Assembly: GCF_009192765.1 (NCBI RefSeq)
Contig: NZ_VOHQ01000010.1
Span: forward strand, 62,001 to 126,000
Direction: 5' to 3'
DNA: 64,000 bases
Source of the DNA: Agriterribacter humi
GTDB taxonomy: Bacteria; Bacteroidota; Bacteroidia; Chitinophagales; Chitinophagaceae
A program made the position numbers and the translations under genes. This document shows, piece after piece, positions 1-8,574 of the stretch; the stretch's first letter is position 1, and the number at the start of each line of letters is the position of its first letter. The notes under the pieces are model-generated. The model made no database searches and was not told where the DNA came from. It worked only from the letters and a program-made list of their open reading frames with translations.

Positions 1-914
1 CAATGCCCGGGCAAACGCCGGCTTTGTACAGTTTGATGAATTATGCGGGCTTACAATTAGGAACATGGTATCCCCAGGGTGGATTCGGGAAAGTTATCGC
101 AGCCATGGTGCAGGTGTGCCAAAAACAGTCCGTCTACTTTCATTTCAATAGCCCGGTTGAAAAAATTGTGGTTGAAGACAATCTTGTCCGGGGCGTTATT
201 ATAAAGGGAACGGAAAATGCGTTTGATGCAATAATAGGCTCAGCCGATTACCACCATATTGAAAGCGCGTTACTCCCTGTATCGCACCGGAATTATACGG
301 AAGCCTACTGGGGTAAAAGAACGCTTGCTCCTTCCTGCCTCATTTATTATGTTGGTGTTAGTAAAAAAATAACATTGTTGCAGCATCATACTTTATTCTT
401 TGAAGAGCCGCTTTTACAGCATGCTGAAGACATTTACAAATATCCAAAATGGCCGGTAAAGCCCCTGTTTTATGTATGCTGCCCATCCAGGACAGATAAT
501 GAAGTGGCGCCTTACGGGCATGAGAATTTATTTCTTTTAATGCCATTGGCTCCTGCACTGGAAGATAATAATATCCTGCGGGAAAAGTATTTTGAAATAA
601 TGATGCAACGCCTCGAAAAGCAAACCGGCGAGGACATAATGTCATACATTGATTACAAAAAAAGCTATTGCCTCAGCGATTTCATTACTGATTTTAATGC
701 CTATAAAGGCAATGCGTACGGACTGGCCAACACATTAATGCAAACGGCTATATTGAAACCCAGCATCCGGAATAAAAAAATAAAAAACCTCCTGTATGCA
801 GGGCAGCTCACTGTTCCGGGTCCCGGCGTTCCGCCTTCTCTTATTTCCGGAAAAATTGCAGCAGAACAGTTACTAAAATACCTCAAAAAACAAAAGTATG
901 AAGCCGCTATTTGA
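1..914 (+). CDS. crtI: Phytoene desaturase, C-terminal part (cut by window edge)
   Basis: The reading frame is open at the left edge, so about the last 303 residues of a roughly 490-residue CrtI are present and the true start lies outside. CrtI is an FAD-dependent enzyme that introduces the double bonds of phytoene to give lycopene at the membrane. The visible part has the family's middle region (YPQGGFGKVIAAM) and the C-terminal FAD signature AGQLTVPGPGVPPSLISG near residues 266-283 of the visible part. Its end overlaps crtB by 17 bp, indicating translational coupling. The four carotenoid genes downstream support the call. A carotenoid desaturase of other specificity (for example CrtD) is less likely because crtB follows directly. 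Confidence 0.9.
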   Translation, partial: MPGQTPALYSLMNYAGLQLGTWYPQGGFGKVIAAMVQVCQKQSVYFHFNSPVEKIVVEDNLVRGVIIKGTENAFDAIIGSADYHHIESALLPVSHRNYTEAYWGKRTLAPSCLIYYVGVSKKITLLQHHTLFFEEPLLQHAEDIYKYPKWPVKPLFYVCCPSRTDNEVAPYGHENLFLLMPLAPALEDNNILREKYFEIMMQRLEKQTGEDIMSYIDYKKSYCLSDFITDFNAYKGNAYGLANTLMQTAILKPSIRNKKIKNLLYAGQLTVPGPGVPPSLISGKIAAEQLLKYLKKQKYEAAI

Positions 915-1734
915 TCATTTGTCCGCCCAGGTAAGCAAAATGACTACCCGCACCTATAGTACCAGTTTTTCATTGGGTATCTACTTTTTGAATAACAGGC
1001 TACACAATGGTATTTATTCCATATATGGCTTTGTAAGAGTTGCCGATGAAATAGTAGATAGTTTTGAAGGATACGACAAGCAATCCCTGCTTCAAAAATT
1101 CAGGCAGGAAACCAATGAAGCGATAGTAAACCGGATATCGGTTAATCCTATTTTAAATGCTTTCCAGGATACGGTTCATCGGTACAACATAAAACCTGAA
1201 TTGATTGAAACTTTTTTTTGCAGTATGGAAATGGATTTGGAAAAAATACAGTATACCCCTGAAAAGTACCGGCAATATATTTTGGGTTCTGCAGAGGTAG
1301 TGGGTTTAATGTGCCTGCAGGTATTTACCGGCGGAGACAGAAAAATGTATGACGAATTGAAATTATATGCCATGAAACTGGGAGCAGCATTTCAGAAAGT
1401 AAATTTTTTAAGGGATATGAAAGACGATTACCAGTTGCTGGAAAGAAGCTACTTCCCTGAGGTAGATATGACAGCCTTTAGCGGAACCCAAAAAAAACAA
1501 ATTGAAAGAGAAATTGAGCAGGATTTTAAAATAGCCTTAACCGGCATTAAAAAACTCCCCGCTTCCTCCAGGGGCGGCGTTTACCTCGCATATGTATATT
1601 ACCGGTCTTTATTTAATAAAATAAAAAAATTGCCCCCTCAAAAGATATTCACGGAAAGGATAAGAATTAATAATGGAAAAAAAATTGGCATATTGCTTAA
1701 TAGCATGCTACAATATAAAATGCATTGGATATAA
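898..1734 (+). CDS. crtB: Phytoene synthase
   Basis: A squalene/phytoene synthase family protein of 278 residues, normal family length. It condenses two geranylgeranyl diphosphates to phytoene. Both Asp-rich Mg-diphosphate binding motifs are visible: DEIVD at residues 50-54 and DMKDD at 173-177. The N-terminal YSTSFSLGIYFL segment is typical of Bacteroidota CrtB. It starts inside the end of crtI and is followed by a 79-bp gap before the SRPBCC gene, the only sizeable gap in this operon. Confidence 0.95.
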   Translation: MKPLFDHLSAQVSKMTTRTYSTSFSLGIYFLNNRLHNGIYSIYGFVRVADEIVDSFEGYDKQSLLQKFRQETNEAIVNRISVNPILNAFQDTVHRYNIKPELIETFFCSMEMDLEKIQYTPEKYRQYILGSAEVVGLMCLQVFTGGDRKMYDELKLYAMKLGAAFQKVNFLRDMKDDYQLLERSYFPEVDMTAFSGTQKKQIEREIEQDFKIALTGIKKLPASSRGGVYLAYVYYRSLFNKIKKLPPQKIFTERIRINNGKKIGILLNSMLQYKMHWI

Positions 1735-1813
1735 AGCGGATTATGAACTTATACCGGCTGTAAGCGCCGATATTGCTAACCCCAACCTGAATAGCTTGCT
1801 AAAGCGTTAAACA

Positions 1814-2293
1814 ATGAATCCATTTATTTATAGAACAGAACAGTTTTTGCCTGTAGACATCGGCACTGCGTGGGATTTCTTTTCATCGCCCCAAAACCTT
1901 GCAGTGATAACACCTCCCGAACTTCACTTTAAAATGCTAACCGTTCCCACTCATAACGGGATTTACGAAGGAATGATTATTGATTATACGATAAGGCCTT
2001 TTTTTGGTATTATGCTGCGCTGGACAACTGAAATATGCCAGGTTAGAAAACCGATGATGTTCACCGACAAACAACTAAGGGGACCGTATACTTGCTGGGA
2101 ACATACACATACCTTTATTAAACAGGAGAATGGCATACTAATGACAGATGAAATCAAGTATAGTTTACCTTTTGGAATACTGGGCCGAATAGCTCATCTG
2201 CTGACAGTGAGAAAACAAATTGAAAATATCTTTGCGTACAGAAAGAACGTTTTAAACAAATTATTTACGAATCATGGAAACAGTAATCGCTAA
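1814..2293 (+). CDS. SRPBCC (START-like) ligand-binding protein of the carotenoid operon
   Basis: A 159-residue protein beginning FIYRTEQFLPVDIGTAWDFFSSPQNLAVITPPE, the usual opening of the polyketide-cyclase/dehydrase-like SRPBCC fold, which forms a hydrophobic cavity for lipid-like ligands. No catalytic residue can be named. Similar proteins are common between crtB and crtZ in Bacteroidota carotenoid clusters, so a role in handling carotenoid intermediates is likely but is inference. Its last 20 bp overlap the start of crtZ. Confidence 0.8.
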   Translation: MNPFIYRTEQFLPVDIGTAWDFFSSPQNLAVITPPELHFKMLTVPTHNGIYEGMIIDYTIRPFFGIMLRWTTEICQVRKPMMFTDKQLRGPYTCWEHTHTFIKQENGILMTDEIKYSLPFGILGRIAHLLTVRKQIENIFAYRKNVLNKLFTNHGNSNR

Positions 2294-2747
2294 AATACTG
2301 ATGGTTGTGATTGCCTTTTCCGGTATGGAAACCGTTGCATGGTTTACCCATAAATACATTATGCACAAATTCCTATGGAGTTTACACAAGGATCATCATA
2401 AAAAAGAATCATCGGGCTTTTTTGAACACAATGATTTCTTCTTCCTCATCTTTGCATTACCGGGCATAGCCGGCCTTTTTTGGGGTGTTATATATCATTT
2501 TAACTTTCTTTTCTGGTGCGGACTTGGCATTAGTTTATATGGCATGGCCTATTTCCTGGTTCATGACGTTTTTATTCACCAACGTTTTAAAATTTTCCGG
2601 AATACCGATAATTCTTATTTAAGGGCAATACGCAGAGCCCATAAAATGCACCACAAGCACCTGGGTAAAGAAGACGGGGAAAGTTTTGGGATGCTGTTCA
2701 TACCATTTAAATACTTCCGGAGTTCCAAAACAAAAAGTGCATCATGA
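2274..2747 (+). CDS. crtZ: Beta-carotene 3-hydroxylase
   Basis: A membrane di-iron hydroxylase of the fatty-acid-hydroxylase superfamily, 157 residues. It hydroxylates the beta-ionone rings of beta-carotene to give zeaxanthin. The histidine clusters are all visible: HKYIMH (26-31), HKDHH (38-42), HDVFIH (97-102) and HKMHH (123-127). Hydrophobic stretches between the clusters fit membrane spans. It overlaps the previous gene by 20 bp and the next by an ATGA (4 bp), so it is translated as part of the operon. Confidence 0.93.
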   Translation: METVIAKILMVVIAFSGMETVAWFTHKYIMHKFLWSLHKDHHKKESSGFFEHNDFFFLIFALPGIAGLFWGVIYHFNFLFWCGLGISLYGMAYFLVHDVFIHQRFKIFRNTDNSYLRAIRRAHKMHHKHLGKEDGESFGMLFIPFKYFRSSKTKSAS

Positions 2748-3478
2748 AATCTCTTTACCTGCTGGTTAATTTCTTCTCGGTTATTATACCCCTGCTGTTT
2801 TCCTTTCACCCGAGAATAAAATTCTATAAAAACTGGAAGGCCTTTTTTTATGCAAGTATTCCCGTATCTATAATTTTTATAGTATGGGACGTTATTTTTA
2901 CGCATTACGGAGTTTGGGATTTTAATCCGCGGTATGTTACAGGAATATTTCTTTTAAAACTGCCTCTTGAAGAAATGCTTTTTTTTATCTGTATTCCTTT
3001 CTCCTGTGTATTTACCTATTATTGCTTTAACCGATTTTATAATCTTGCCTGGAACAAGAAAGTAGAATTCTTTTTCTGTATATTTTTCTCACTGTTCCTG
3101 GTAGTAGCAGCGTATATATTTAAGGAGAAATTGTACACTTTTGTTACTTTTATAAGCACAGCATTTGTTTGTATCCTTTTAAAGTTCGTATGCAGGGTTA
3201 CCTGGTTTGGAAAAGCCGTAAGCGTATATGCAATCCTTTTAATTCCATTTTTTGTAGTTAATGGGATCCTTACCGGAACTGGATTAGAAGAGCCCGTTGT
3301 ACGCTATAATGATTCAGAAAACCTGGGACTTCGTGTCTTTACTATACCTATAGAAGATGCTTTTTTTGGATTGGAGCTCATGCTGGCTTACCTGCTTTTT
3401 TACATACGGCTGGAAAAGAAAAACGAAGAAGGCGCAGAAGAAACCAATTACAGAACGGTTAAAATGAAAAACATATGA
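2744..3478 (+). CDS. Lycopene beta-cyclase, fused CrtYc-CrtYd type
   Basis: A 244-residue membrane protein with about seven hydrophobic segments. Two copies of the lycopene-cyclase-domain signature are seen, PLEEMLFF at residues 74-81 and PIEDAFF at 202-208, matching the c and d halves that are separate subunits in some actinobacteria and fused here. It cyclises the ends of lycopene to beta-carotene, the step before CrtZ. Start and stop overlap both neighbours by ATGA. Unlike the plant/proteobacterial CrtY/L it shows no FAD-binding Rossmann motif, as expected for this class. Confidence 0.9.
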   Translation: MKSLYLLVNFFSVIIPLLFSFHPRIKFYKNWKAFFYASIPVSIIFIVWDVIFTHYGVWDFNPRYVTGIFLLKLPLEEMLFFICIPFSCVFTYYCFNRFYNLAWNKKVEFFFCIFFSLFLVVAAYIFKEKLYTFVTFISTAFVCILLKFVCRVTWFGKAVSVYAILLIPFFVVNGILTGTGLEEPVVRYNDSENLGLRVFTIPIEDAFFGLELMLAYLLFYIRLEKKNEEGAEETNYRTVKMKNI

Positions 3479-4254
3479 CTGCAAAACAATTAAGCATATG
3501 CAACGCCGCAGCACTTATTGTCACCATATTCATCAATTACCTTTCCAATACAGGTATAGTCAATAATAACACGATGAAGGATGTATCGGACCGCTATCAA
3601 AATCACTTTACGCCTGCCGGATATGCGTTTTCGATATGGGGCCTGATATACCTTGCCTTACTTGCCTTTGTTATTTATGGGCTTGCCGGCACCTTCAAAA
3701 AAAAATCAACCGATAGCGGTTTTGTTACTCAAATTGACTGGTGGTTTGTTATTTCCTGCATGGCTAACTGCTTTTGGATTTTTGCATGGCTCTATGACTA
3801 TACCGGATTATCCGTATTGATCATGATCATACTCCTGGTAGCTTTATTTAGAATCGTTATTGCAACGAACGTGAAAAGGGAACGGAGCACGTTTAAAAAA
3901 TCATTGTTCGTCTGGTTACCTTTTTCTTTATACTCCGGGTGGATCACCGTTGCATTGATCGCCAATATCGCTGCTTACTTAATCAAAATAAAATGGAATG
4001 GCTTCGGAATTACGGAAGTTAACTGGACTATTATCATGATATGTGCCGCCGTGATCATTAATCTTTTTATGACGTGGAGCCGAAGGATGTGGGAATATGC
4101 TTTGGTGGGCGTATGGGCACTGGCAGCCATTGCAATAAATAACCAGAGCAGCAGCACACCGGTAGTGCAAACCGCTTTTATTGCATCAGGTATACTATTG
4201 GTAAGTTGTATACTGCAGGCATTAAAGCCCCAAAAAGTTGTGCATGATAAATAG
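3475..4254 (+). CDS. TspO/MBR-like tryptophan-rich membrane protein
   Basis: A 259-residue protein with about seven or eight hydrophobic segments and many Trp residues (FSIWGLIYLALLAF, WITVALIANIAAYL, WSRRMWEYALVGVWALAA), resembling the TspO/MBR family, which binds tetrapyrroles and related ligands. It is longer than classical TspO (about 160 residues), with extra C-terminal helices. TspO homologues regulate light- and oxygen-dependent pigment genes in some proteobacteria; its position between a lycopene cyclase and a photolyase suggests a photo-oxidative role, which is inference. Confidence 0.7.
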   Translation: MTAKQLSICNAAALIVTIFINYLSNTGIVNNNTMKDVSDRYQNHFTPAGYAFSIWGLIYLALLAFVIYGLAGTFKKKSTDSGFVTQIDWWFVISCMANCFWIFAWLYDYTGLSVLIMIILLVALFRIVIATNVKRERSTFKKSLFVWLPFSLYSGWITVALIANIAAYLIKIKWNGFGITEVNWTIIMICAAVIINLFMTWSRRMWEYALVGVWALAAIAINNQSSSTPVVQTAFIASGILLVSCILQALKPQKVVHDK

Positions 4255-5575
4255 TGCTCTCCCGGACGGTATTAAAACTCCAATCAATATATGCTGGCTG
4301 CGAAGGGATTTACGGCTGAATGACAACAGGGCGCTGTATCATGCCTTAAAGAGCTCATTCCCTGTATTGCCCGTGTTTATTTTTGATACCCATATCCTCA
4401 ATCATCTTTCTGATAAAAAGGATAAACGCATTGTATTCATACATGAGACCATTGAGCAAATAAATACCGTGTTAAATGAAAATGGCGCGTCTCTCCTGGT
4501 GCTGCATTATGAACCACTGACAGCTTTTAAAAATATCTGCTCCGCACTTGATGTCAGGGAAGTATTTGCCAATCATGATTATGAGCCTTATGCCATTAAA
4601 AGAGATGCAGCAATACAACAATTTCTGTTACAAAAAAAAATCCTCTTCCATACATACAAAGACCAGGTAATTTTTGAAAGATCGGAAGTAATGAAACCTG
4701 ACGGCACGCCTTACACGATTTTTACTCCTTATTCAAAAAAGTGGAAACAAAAGTATGCGGAACAAAAAAACATTATTTACCCAAGTGATAAATATTTACA
4801 CCGACTCTTAAAAACTAAACCGCTTGCTATCCCTTCTTTGAAAGAAATCGGTTTTGAAAAAATAAATATTCACATCCCTCCTTTGAATATACAGGAATCC
4901 ACTATAGCACACTATCATAAAACCCGCAATTTGCCTGCAATTAATGGAACAAGCTATGCAGGTATTCATTTGCGTTTTGGAACGGTAAGTGTACGTCAAC
5001 TGGTAGAACTTGCTTACCGGTTTAACGAACAATGGCTGAACGAACTGATATGGAGAGAATTTTTTATGATGATCATTTTTAATTTTCCTTATGTTGTAAA
5101 CGGGAGTTTTAAAAAGAAATATGACCATATTCAATGGCGAAACAATGAAGCTGAATTTGAACTTTGGTGCAAAGGCAAAACGGGTTATGCCCTTGTAGAT
5201 GCAGGTATGCGCCAACTGAATGCTACCGGCTGGATGCATAACAGGGTTCGGATGATTGCGGCCGGCTTTTTAACCAAACATCTGCTCATTGACTGGCGCT
5301 GGGGCGAGGCGTATTTTGCTGAGAAACTGATAGACTATGAACTTGCTTCAAATAACGGTAACTGGCAATGGGCGGCAGGCAGCGGGTGCGATGCGGCACC
5401 ATATTTCCGGATATTTAATCCGGCAGCACAAGCCCAAAAGTTTGACCCGCAACTGGCTTATATTAAAACATGGATAAAAGATTTCAAACCTGGTTATCTG
5501 CCTCCAATCGTAGCGCATGAATTTGCACGAAAGAGGGCACTGGAAGTGTATAAAAAATCGGTTAAGGAAATATAA
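4244..5575 (+). CDS. Deoxyribodipyrimidine photolyase (class I, cryptochrome/photolyase family)
   Basis: A 443-residue FAD flavoprotein that uses blue light to split pyrimidine dimers. The N-terminal antenna domain begins INICWLRRDLRLNDNRAL; the C-terminal FAD domain carries the class I signature around WRWGEAYFAEKLIDYELASN and NWQWAAGSGCDAAPYFRIFNP, with the Trp residues used for photoreduction. The start is taken at ATG 4244, which overlaps the TspO-like gene by 11 bp; an in-frame TTG at 4238 is less likely. Co-transcription with carotenoid genes suits a light-stress operon. A cryptochrome-type function cannot be excluded by eye. Confidence 0.9.
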   Translation: MINSALPDGIKTPINICWLRRDLRLNDNRALYHALKSSFPVLPVFIFDTHILNHLSDKKDKRIVFIHETIEQINTVLNENGASLLVLHYEPLTAFKNICSALDVREVFANHDYEPYAIKRDAAIQQFLLQKKILFHTYKDQVIFERSEVMKPDGTPYTIFTPYSKKWKQKYAEQKNIIYPSDKYLHRLLKTKPLAIPSLKEIGFEKINIHIPPLNIQESTIAHYHKTRNLPAINGTSYAGIHLRFGTVSVRQLVELAYRFNEQWLNELIWREFFMMIIFNFPYVVNGSFKKKYDHIQWRNNEAEFELWCKGKTGYALVDAGMRQLNATGWMHNRVRMIAAGFLTKHLLIDWRWGEAYFAEKLIDYELASNNGNWQWAAGSGCDAAPYFRIFNPAAQAQKFDPQLAYIKTWIKDFKPGYLPPIVAHEFARKRALEVYKKSVKEI

Positions 5576-5594
5576 ATTACGGGCAATATTTAAT

Positions 5595-5609
5595 GGGGTA
5601 TTACACCCC
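5595..5609. terminator. Short hairpin between convergent genes
   Basis: GGGGT and ACCCC form a 5-bp stem with a 5-nt loop, followed on the plus strand by a C-run and TTT. It lies in the 43-bp gap between the photolyase stop and the stop of the minus-strand M20 gene. A weak terminator candidate. Confidence 0.3.
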
Positions 5610-5618
5610 CCCTTTGCA

Positions 5619-6800
5619 TTACATATTAACCGTAGCGCCAAGCCAGGCCATCATTCCGGCCCCCAGCGGTATTGCCTCTTCATCAATATTAAAAGTGGGT
5701 GTATGCACACCTGAAATAATTCCTTTTGAAATGTTACCGGCTCCCAAACGATAAAAACAACCGGGTATTACCTGCGAGTAATAACCAAAATCTTCAGCTC
5801 CCATACGCAGTTCCGATTCTTCCACATTTTCTGCACCTGCATATGCAGCGGCAGCGGCTTCAGCTATACTATTCAGATGTTCATTGTTATAAACCGTAGG
5901 ATATCCCACATCTATGAGCAGATCAATTTCGGCTCCCATGCTGTGTACCAGTTCGGTAGATAACTTACGTATAAGGTCATGCGCTTTAAAGCGCCATATT
6001 TCATCCATCGCCCTGAAAGTTCCCATCAGCTTTACTTCGCTGGGTATTACATTGGTAGTGTGCCCTCCATGAAAAGAAGTAATGGATAACACCGAGGGCG
6101 AAAAGGGATTGCGGTTGCGGCTAACGATTTGCTGTAAGGCAACAATCAGTTGCGATGCAACCAATATGGTATCCACGGTCTCCTGCGGTGCGGCGGCATG
6201 ACCTCCTTTGCTTTTTATGGTAATGTAAATTTCATCGGCGCTGGCCATGATCTTTCCGCCCCTGAAACGAAATTTTCCAATTTCAAGCTGGGGATGTACA
6301 TGCAGTCCTAAAATAGCAGATGGACGGGGGTTTTCCAGCGCACCTTCCTTAATCAAAAGACTGGCGCCGCCCGGATTCTTTTCTTCACCCGGCTGGAAAA
6401 TGAGCTTAATGGTTCCCTCCCACTCCTCTTTTAATTCATTCAATATGCGTGCAGCGCCCAACAGGCAGGTAGTATGCACATCATGCCCGCAGGCATGCAT
6501 TATACCCACATTCTTTGATTTATAGGGCACATCATTTTCTTCTGTAATGGGAAGCGCATCCATATCCGCTCTCAGTGCAATTACTCTTTTTTCAGGATTC
6601 TTTCCTTTCAGTAAACCAATTACACCGGTGGTTGCTTTTATGGTATAGGGAATGCCCATGGCATCCAACTGTTGCTGCACCAATTTGGAGGTTTCAAATT
6701 CCTTATAGCTCAATTCGGGATGGGCATGTAAATGATGCCGTATTTGAACTAAATCGGCAGCGTACTGTGATGCAAGTCGCTTTATCTTATCTTTTAGCAT
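5619..6800 (-). CDS. M20 family metallo-amidohydrolase (N-acyl-amino acid / hippurate hydrolase type)
   Basis: A 393-residue member of the M20D amidohydrolases, which remove acyl groups from N-acyl amino acids with a dinuclear metal centre. Visible motifs: HHLHAHPELSYKEFET near residue 22, HACGHDVH (102-109) with metal-binding Cys and His, and GEE (137-139) with the catalytic and metal-binding Glu. No signal peptide, so cytoplasmic. The exact acyl and amino acid cannot be told from sequence. It has its own promoter directly at the start codon. Confidence 0.9.
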   Translation of the reverse strand: MLKDKIKRLASQYAADLVQIRHHLHAHPELSYKEFETSKLVQQQLDAMGIPYTIKATTGVIGLLKGKNPEKRVIALRADMDALPITEENDVPYKSKNVGIMHACGHDVHTTCLLGAARILNELKEEWEGTIKLIFQPGEEKNPGGASLLIKEGALENPRPSAILGLHVHPQLEIGKFRFRGGKIMASADEIYITIKSKGGHAAAPQETVDTILVASQLIVALQQIVSRNRNPFSPSVLSITSFHGGHTTNVIPSEVKLMGTFRAMDEIWRFKAHDLIRKLSTELVHSMGAEIDLLIDVGYPTVYNNEHLNSIAEAAAAAYAGAENVEESELRMGAEDFGYYSQVIPGCFYRLGAGNISKGIISGVHTPTFNIDEEAIPLGAGMMAWLGATVNM

Positions 6801-6804
6801 GCGC

Positions 6805-6812
6805 CAAAGATA
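6805..6812 (-). promoter_or_regulatory. -7 box of the M20 gene, leaderless arrangement
   Basis: On the minus strand this reads TATCTTTG, an exact match to the Bacteroidota -7 consensus TAnnTTTG. It ends 4 nt before the ATG at 6800, so transcription would begin at or within a base or two of the start codon. No clear -33 TTTG was identified. Confidence 0.55.
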
Positions 6813-6988
6813 CGAAGGAAAAGAAATCTCTATCTTCTTACCGTCATTTCGAAGGAGTAAATCAATGCTCTTCTTTTTACCTCTTTTTAACGACTGAGAA
6901 ATCTGTTGGGCGGTAGTGCTAATGCCAGGCAGATTTCTCCTTCGCTTTTAATGATTACAAAACACAATCTTCATGTTGCTTCAGTTCC

Positions 6989-8077
6989 TTATTTATCCAT
7001 CTGAAATTCAAACGCATCATAGGGCGCTGTACGCCAGGCGAACTGTTGTGTAGTAGGCGATATGGCAAAGAAGGGAGAAAATGTTTTTACTTTAACCGTT
7101 TTGCCATCAGGTAAAAATTCGAGTATCCGCAACCAGCCATCACCACCATTTCCATACCAGCCGCCGCCCATCGCCTGGGCATTAAATACCATCTGGTTTA
7201 CTTTTTTTCCGGCCGCATTTTTATCTGTCCTGAATCCTACATGTCCTTTAGCGTTATTGGGTTCTCCTATGTGCCCCGAAAATACCAACTGAATATTGGT
7301 GGAAGGCTGTACCAATTTGTGCCAGATGGCCGCTCCGTAATTGCCATCTGTTATATTATAGTTCTCTTTTTCAATTTGCTCGTTAGCAGAACTAAGATAA
7401 GAATGCGTAAGGATAATGCCCGTATGATCTTTGTATTTCTCCATTGCGGTTACCTTTTTCGCCCATGCAATGATGGTATCCCGGGGAGCGAATTCGAGCG
7501 TAAGCAATAAAAACCTTCTGCCCTGCGGAGATGTGAATTCGAAAGCGGCATTTTCCATAGTGGGTATTCCCTCCGCATTGAGCCCGGCTTCGCGGATCAA
7601 TTTTTGCGTTTTAAAATTCTTGTCAACAGGGAAATAGGTATTATAGTTTGAACGCCGTACGCTGATATTGCTATAGCCATAATCATGATTACCCGCCGCA
7701 AGCACATAAGGTACTTTACCATCCAGCCTGCCAAATGCACGGGCCACAGAAGCCCACTGCCTTCTGCTCGGTTGATTAACGGTTTTACCATCGGGGTTTA
7801 TCATTTCATTCTGCTCTACAAGATCACCGGTACACATCACCAATTGTATGTTCAGCCTGTCAATATTTTCGCTTATCCACGCTGTCATTAATTCAAATAG
7901 TGGCTGGTTGCGCTCAAACTTCTGGTAGGTTTGCGGATCGGGTAGCATAATGATTGACCAGGAATTGGAATCACTGAGGGCCGGTGGAGTATATTTTTGC
8001 TGCTGGGCTACAGCATGGGTTAAACACAATATTGCAACAACAATGCTGCAAAAGAATTTCACATTGTTTCGTTTCAT
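6989..8077 (-). CDS. Secreted calcineurin-like metallophosphoesterase
   Basis: A 362-residue protein with a signal peptide (residues 1-24, ending HAVAQ). Metal-binding motifs of the calcineurin-like fold are present in order: DPQ at 47, GD at 84-85, GNHD at 129-132, a THSY near 224 and SGHIGE near 269. The last motif is GHIG, not the common GHxH, so one metal ligand may come from elsewhere. The substrate is probably a phosphomonoester or phosphodiester, unspecified. It is one of four secreted hydrolases near the SusCD locus. Confidence 0.85.
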   Translation of the reverse strand: MKRNNVKFFCSIVVAILCLTHAVAQQQKYTPPALSDSNSWSIIMLPDPQTYQKFERNQPLFELMTAWISENIDRLNIQLVMCTGDLVEQNEMINPDGKTVNQPSRRQWASVARAFGRLDGKVPYVLAAGNHDYGYSNISVRRSNYNTYFPVDKNFKTQKLIREAGLNAEGIPTMENAAFEFTSPQGRRFLLLTLEFAPRDTIIAWAKKVTAMEKYKDHTGIILTHSYLSSANEQIEKENYNITDGNYGAAIWHKLVQPSTNIQLVFSGHIGEPNNAKGHVGFRTDKNAAGKKVNQMVFNAQAMGGGWYGNGGDGWLRILEFLPDGKTVKVKTFSPFFAISPTTQQFAWRTAPYDAFEFQMDK

Positions 8078-8126
8078 CCGTAGTTTGATTTAGTATTGAT
8101 AAGAATCTGAAAGATATAATTTCTTT

Positions 8127-8153
8127 TTTCTTTTTTGCTTGCCAAAAAAGAAA
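8127..8153. repeat. Perfect AT-rich inverted repeat
   Basis: Arms TTTCTTTTTTG (8127-8137) and CAAAAAAGAAA (8143-8153) are exact reverse complements around a 5-nt spacer. It is followed directly by the GC-richer nested hairpin, so the two together look like one intergenic element. Confidence 0.6.
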
Positions 8154-8165
8154 CAAAAAAAGGTA

Positions 8166-8241
8166 CACGAAAATCCAGCCTGCCACCTGTCCGGATGAAC
8201 CGTTCGGACGGGGCTGGCAGGGATTACTGCCCGTTTTCGTG
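8166..8241. repeat. Nested inverted repeat (three stems)
   Basis: Outer arms CACGAAAA (8166-8173) and TTTTCGTG (8234-8241), middle arms CCTGCCA (8179-8185) and TGGCAGG (8215-8221), and inner arms GTCCG (8189-8193) and CGGAC (8205-8209) can form one long interrupted stem. The inner part (CGGATGA, CGGACGG, GCTGGCA) recurs loosely at 25184-25231. Confidence 0.6.
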
Positions 8242-8574
8242 CTTGTTCCCTGATGCAGCCTTAGTACTACTGTGACTTCAACAATAGCAAGTTTATTTCA
8301 GGCATCTGGTTCAACCTGCTAACCCAAATCGTCCCTTCAAGTGTTATTGAAAAATACAAAGGGTAAATTGAGATGCAGGACTGCGGCAAGGTTGGTAGTG
8401 CTATGTCAAACGTGAAACGTGAGAAGTGAAACACTTCTTTCACTTTTATCCTCTCACTTTTCACGATAATATACAGACATAATTTGCTTGGCTTAACAGT
8501 AGTAACAATTGTTGAAACAAAATCACTATTTATAAAACAATTTCACGACTTAAACGTCAAATATTATTTTTTTA

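Larger units (their letters stand above)
8078..8574. other. 497-bp intergenic region with stacked inverted repeats
   Basis: Between two minus-strand genes. Holds an AT-rich inverted repeat (8127-8153), a nested three-armed inverted repeat (8166-8241), and a low-complexity stretch (about 8405-8463) built from words such as GTGAAACGTGAGAAGTGAAAC and CACTTTT. No coding frame in it is convincing. Confidence 0.6.
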
